This document shows, in pieces, positions 61,391-64,000 of a stretch of DNA of 64,000 nt (position 1 is the stretch's first letter; each line of letters starts with the position of its first letter). Below the pieces are notes generated by a model. That model was not told the origin of the DNA, ran no database searches, and worked only from the letters and a program-made list of their open reading frames with translations. The stretch lies in contig SHYW01000005.1 of assembly GCA_009692615.1 (NCBI GenBank), forward strand, positions 24,298 to 88,297, given 5' to 3'. A program made the position numbers and the translations under genes. The stretch is from Deltaproteobacteria bacterium. GTDB taxonomy: Bacteria > Desulfobacterota > Binatia > UBA9968.

Positions 61391-62443
61391 TTACATATCC
61401 ACTTTGACGCCGTTCTTAGCGCACTCATCGGCGAACACCTTACGCATCGATTCGTCGCCTTCTTCGAATTCGATCTGTTCGACGCCGCGCTCTTCGCCCT
61501 GCACCGCGGTGTTGGCGTGGAGCGCGACGAATTTACAGGGCCGGTTGCCGGTGTTGTAGTGCTGGTGCCAGCCCCCCGCCGGCGGTGAGATTACCGTGCC
61601 TTCTTGCCAATCGTAGCGTTTTGGCTTCTCGCCCTCCTGCCACATCAACGTGTAGCCGGTGGAGTCGAGCAGAAACACATGGGCGCCCGGCCCATGGCGG
61701 TGGGCTTTTTTGTAGCGGCCGACGGGAAACTCCGAGACATGGGCGAGCATGGAACCGCCGGACATGTGGATGTACATGTTCTTCGTGCCTTTGCCGCGTT
61801 TCTCGCGCGCGACTAAATTTATTTTGCGGATGTCGGGAATGAAGTTGGAATGGAGAATCCCGCCGTAATATTCGGTGAAATATTTTCCTTCCTTGGAAAA
61901 AAACTCGGCGTCGCCGAGATCGAAGCGGTCTTTGAACTGATAGTTGGTGTTGTAGATAAATTCCGGATCGCGGTAGAGCTCGAAGGCGATCGGCTGGCTG
62001 GTGAGCGCGAAATAACGCGCCGGTTCGCTGCCGCTGGCATTGAAATGTTGGTGCCAAGCGTTCAAAGGAATGGCGAAGGTACTGCCGCGCTCCCATTCGA
62101 AAGTTCGTTTCGCCATGTCGTCGTACCAGACTGAAGTCGCGCCGCGCCCGGCGGCGACGGTGATAATCTCTTCGTAAAGTTGGCGCTGCGGTTTGTTGCT
62201 CTTGCCCGGATCGATCTCGGCGATGTAGCCGTCGGCGACCATCTGATCGGAGAAGGTACAAATCGCCCCCTTGCAGTCCTTGCGCCGCCAATAGCCCACC
62301 GGCTCGGTGCGCACGTCCTGGACGAACTCACCGCCGACGATCGGCACGCCCTCAGATTTGATCCAGTTTTTATACGGACTGTACCTGTCCATCATGAACT
62401 GGACATAGGGATGAACTTCAAATTCTTTTTGCGGCCCGGCCAT
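61391..62443 (-). CDS. bicupin protein
   Basis: This 350-residue protein has two cupin domains. The first has STFAIPLNAWHQHFNASGSE near residue 125, and the second has KKAHRHGPGAHVFLLDSTGY followed by GTVISPPAGGWHQHYN near residue 295. In the second domain HxHxPG...H fits a mononuclear iron or manganese site as in ring-cleaving bicupin dioxygenases. It may act on an aromatic or hydroxy acid. It is divergent from the binding-protein gene at 62548, which may share its regulation. Confidence 0.8.
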   Translation of the reverse strand: MAGPQKEFEVHPYVQFMMDRYSPYKNWIKSEGVPIVGGEFVQDVRTEPVGYWRRKDCKGAICTFSDQMVADGYIAEIDPGKSNKPQRQLYEEIITVAAGRGATSVWYDDMAKRTFEWERGSTFAIPLNAWHQHFNASGSEPARYFALTSQPIAFELYRDPEFIYNTNYQFKDRFDLGDAEFFSKEGKYFTEYYGGILHSNFIPDIRKINLVAREKRGKGTKNMYIHMSGGSMLAHVSEFPVGRYKKAHRHGPGAHVFLLDSTGYTLMWQEGEKPKRYDWQEGTVISPPAGGWHQHYNTGNRPCKFVALHANTAVQGEERGVEQIEFEEGDESMRKVFADECAKNGVKVDM

Positions 62444-62547
62444 GGCGCTTCACCTCGCTTTTTTTGTGGACGTTACTGCGAGGATGCAACGGATGTCAAC
62501 TTGCGATAGGTTGCGGCATGATGAAATCATGAGACCAAGGAGAAATC

Positions 62548-63549
62548 ATGCATCACTTCCTCGCTTTGTTGATCGTTGCGATCGTCAGCTTCTGCGGGCA
62601 CACCGACGGATTGACTCAGAGTAAAGAACTCAGCCGCATCCGCGTCAGCTATTCGTCCATCGGCGCGGCTTCGCTGGCGACCTGGCTCGCCCTGGACGCG
62701 GGATTCTTTCAAAAATACGCTCTCGATGTCGGCCTGATCTACATCGGCGGCGGCCCGCGCGCCATGTCGACGACCATCGCCAACGAAACGCAAATCACCC
62801 AAGGCGCCGGCACCGGCAGCATTCTCGCCAAGCTCGGCGGCGCCGACACTGTCATGTTCGCAACCCTGCTCGACACCACGCCACAGAGTCTGATGGTCAA
62901 CGCCAACATCCGGTCGCCGCAAGATTTGAAAGGCAAAAAATTGGGCGTCACCCGCTTCGGCGCGCTGAGCGACTTCGGGGTGAGAAAATATCTTCAAAAG
63001 ATCGGCCTGGACGCGGAAAAAGACGTGACGATCCTGCAACTCGGTGGCCTGGCGGAAATCCTCGCGGCGCTCCAAAGCGGCGCCATTCACGGCGGCGCGT
63101 TATCGTCGCCGGCGCTGACCAAGGCCAAGCAGCTGGGCTTCAACGAGATGATCGATCTCGGCGATCTCGGCATTCGCTATCCCGGCCTCTCCTACATGAC
63201 CACCGAAGCTTATATCAAAACCAATCGGCCCATTGTCAGCAATTTTCTCAAAGCGATCATCGAATCGACCCATTATTTGAAGCGCAACAAGGAGGTCTCG
63301 ATCCGGGTGCTCAAAAAATACACCAAGATCGACGAGCCGGCGGTGCTCGAAGAGACCTATCAACTTTTCACTCAGCGCTATTTCCGCTTGGTGCCGACTT
63401 CATCGGCCGAAGAAGTAAAAACCGTCCTCGACCAAATCAAAGACAAAGACCCGCGCGCGCGGACCACCGACTACGACAGTTTTATCCGCGGCGATGTGCT
63501 GCGCGAAATCGTGCAGAGCGGTTTCTTCAAGCAGCTTGCCAAAGGATGA
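62548..63549 (+). CDS. NMT1/SsuA-type ABC transporter substrate-binding protein
   Basis: This 333-residue periplasmic binding protein has a signal peptide (FLALLIVAIVSFCGH), IRVSYSSIGAASLATWLALD, a KYALDVGLI strand, KGKKLGVTRFGALSDF, and a C-terminal VLREIVQSGFFKQLAKG. AAGGAG precedes the ATG at 62548. It is the fourth of its type in this window. It is divergent from the bicupin gene and followed by an LLM oxidoreductase gene. No transporter core genes are present. The ligand is unknown. Confidence 0.85.
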   Translation: MHHFLALLIVAIVSFCGHTDGLTQSKELSRIRVSYSSIGAASLATWLALDAGFFQKYALDVGLIYIGGGPRAMSTTIANETQITQGAGTGSILAKLGGADTVMFATLLDTTPQSLMVNANIRSPQDLKGKKLGVTRFGALSDFGVRKYLQKIGLDAEKDVTILQLGGLAEILAALQSGAIHGGALSSPALTKAKQLGFNEMIDLGDLGIRYPGLSYMTTEAYIKTNRPIVSNFLKAIIESTHYLKRNKEVSIRVLKKYTKIDEPAVLEETYQLFTQRYFRLVPTSSAEEVKTVLDQIKDKDPRARTTDYDSFIRGDVLREIVQSGFFKQLAKG

Positions 63550-63656
63550 CCCCAAATGGCCGATTTTGCCTCGGCACCGCATGGACTTTGCCGTCAAAAA
63601 TGTGATAAGAAACCTCTTCACATATCGAATGAATTAACTCACTAAGGAGAATTGCC

Positions 63657-64000
63657 ATGGCGACAAAGTTGAAATTCGGTTTACTCTTACCCCACTTTTG
63701 CGAATATGGTTCCACTGAACTCTGTGTCGAGGGCTCGAAAAAGGCTGAAGCCTATGGCTTTGACTCGGTTTGGGTCAGAGACCATTTAGTTTTCGAACCC
63801 CACGGCATGGAGGGCGAAGACAACACCCACATCGAAGGCTTGCTGATCCTCGCGGCAATTGCCACGGTGTGCAAAAAGCTCACCCTTGGCACCGGCACGG
63901 TAATCTCGCACCGCCACCCGATTCATCTGGCGCAGTCCATGGCCGGTCTCAGCACCATGTGCGAGAACCTCATCATGGGTCTCGGTCTGGGCACCTTTCC
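63657..64000 (+). CDS. LLM-class flavin-dependent oxidoreductase, 5' part
   Basis: The gene starts at the ATG at 63657, with AAGGAGA upstream, and runs off the window. The first 114 residues read TKLKFGLLLPHFCEYG, then YGFDSVWVRDHLVFEP and TLGTGTVISHRHPIHLAQ. This is the typical first third of a luciferase-like F420/FMN oxidoreductase. It follows the binding protein at 62548 after 107 bases. Confidence 0.87.
   Translation, partial: MATKLKFGLLLPHFCEYGSTELCVEGSKKAEAYGFDSVWVRDHLVFEPHGMEGEDNTHIEGLLILAAIATVCKKLTLGTGTVISHRHPIHLAQSMAGLSTMCENLIMGLGLGTF

Noticed and set aside
1..64000. CRISPR array, rRNA operon, prophage or insertion sequence
   Set aside because: No regularly spaced repeats, ribosomal RNA signatures, phage structural genes or transposase motifs were seen in either strand.

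Overview
The window is GC-rich, densely coded bacterial chromosome. It has many orphan NMT1/SsuA-type and iron-type periplasmic binding proteins, luciferase-like (LLM) flavin monooxygenases, amidohydrolases and D-aminoacylase-like enzymes, plus a putative selenoprotein. This gene mix resembles uncultured soil or groundwater lineages once lumped with Deltaproteobacteria (Binatota, Tectomicrobia, Rokubacteria-like). That placement is inferred from gene content only. I see no rRNA, tRNA, CRISPR array, transposase or phage genes.

Layout. 1-3.6 kb: VOC-protein tail, zinc-ribbon protein, alcohol dehydrogenase with a shifted N-terminus, LLM oxidoreductase, binding protein. 3.7-7.7 kb: two tandem thiamine-diphosphate E1 alpha/beta pairs without E2 or E3. 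7.8-15.2 kb: amidohydrolase remnant, small C2H2 protein, cupin, EamA exporter, ferritin-like protein, two binding proteins, amidohydrolase, LysR regulator. 15.4-22.1 kb: an alpha/beta hydrolase and a pyridoxamine-oxidase-fold gene. The latter is split by a 5.18-kb foreign segment (amino-acid ABC transporter, glutamine amidotransferase) bounded by GATC on both sides. 22.4-30.5 kb: DEAD-box helicase, D-aminoacylase-like enzyme, a YajD/toxin-antitoxin patch, and a two-domain ThyX-like protein with its 3' end duplicated nearby. 30.7-33.2 kb: two NAD(P) oxidoreductases and a peroxiredoxin-like gene whose catalytic cysteine codon is UGA. 33.4-43.1 kb: a minus-strand sugar-phosphate operon, tkt-rpiB-tal/pgi-gnd-zwf-glk-pgl, joining glucose phosphorylation to the whole pentose phosphate cycle. 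43.3-51.3 kb: an arsenosugar-type cluster (ArsM-like, ArsS-like radical SAM, Pit phosphate carrier, VTT-flavoprotein reductase fusion, DUF547 and two glycosyltransferases). 51.4-53.1 kb: prfB with its programmed frameshift, and ybeY. 53.3-64 kb: ferredoxin and a catabolic neighbourhood (three binding proteins, two ornithine-cyclodeaminase-family genes, cysteine hydrolase, M24 peptidase, bicupin, LLM oxidoreductase) interrupted by decayed small genes.

Two themes recur. Several genes are broken by a single missing base, often in a C run. That could be real decay or homopolymer sequencing error. Intergenic spaces carry several families of dispersed palindromic repeats.

The most interesting items are the UGA-containing peroxiredoxin with a SECIS-like hairpin, the GATC-bounded insertion that splits a gene exactly in frame, the ThyX-like protein whose signature halves sit in different domains, and the arsenosugar cluster with its membrane-flavoprotein fusion.
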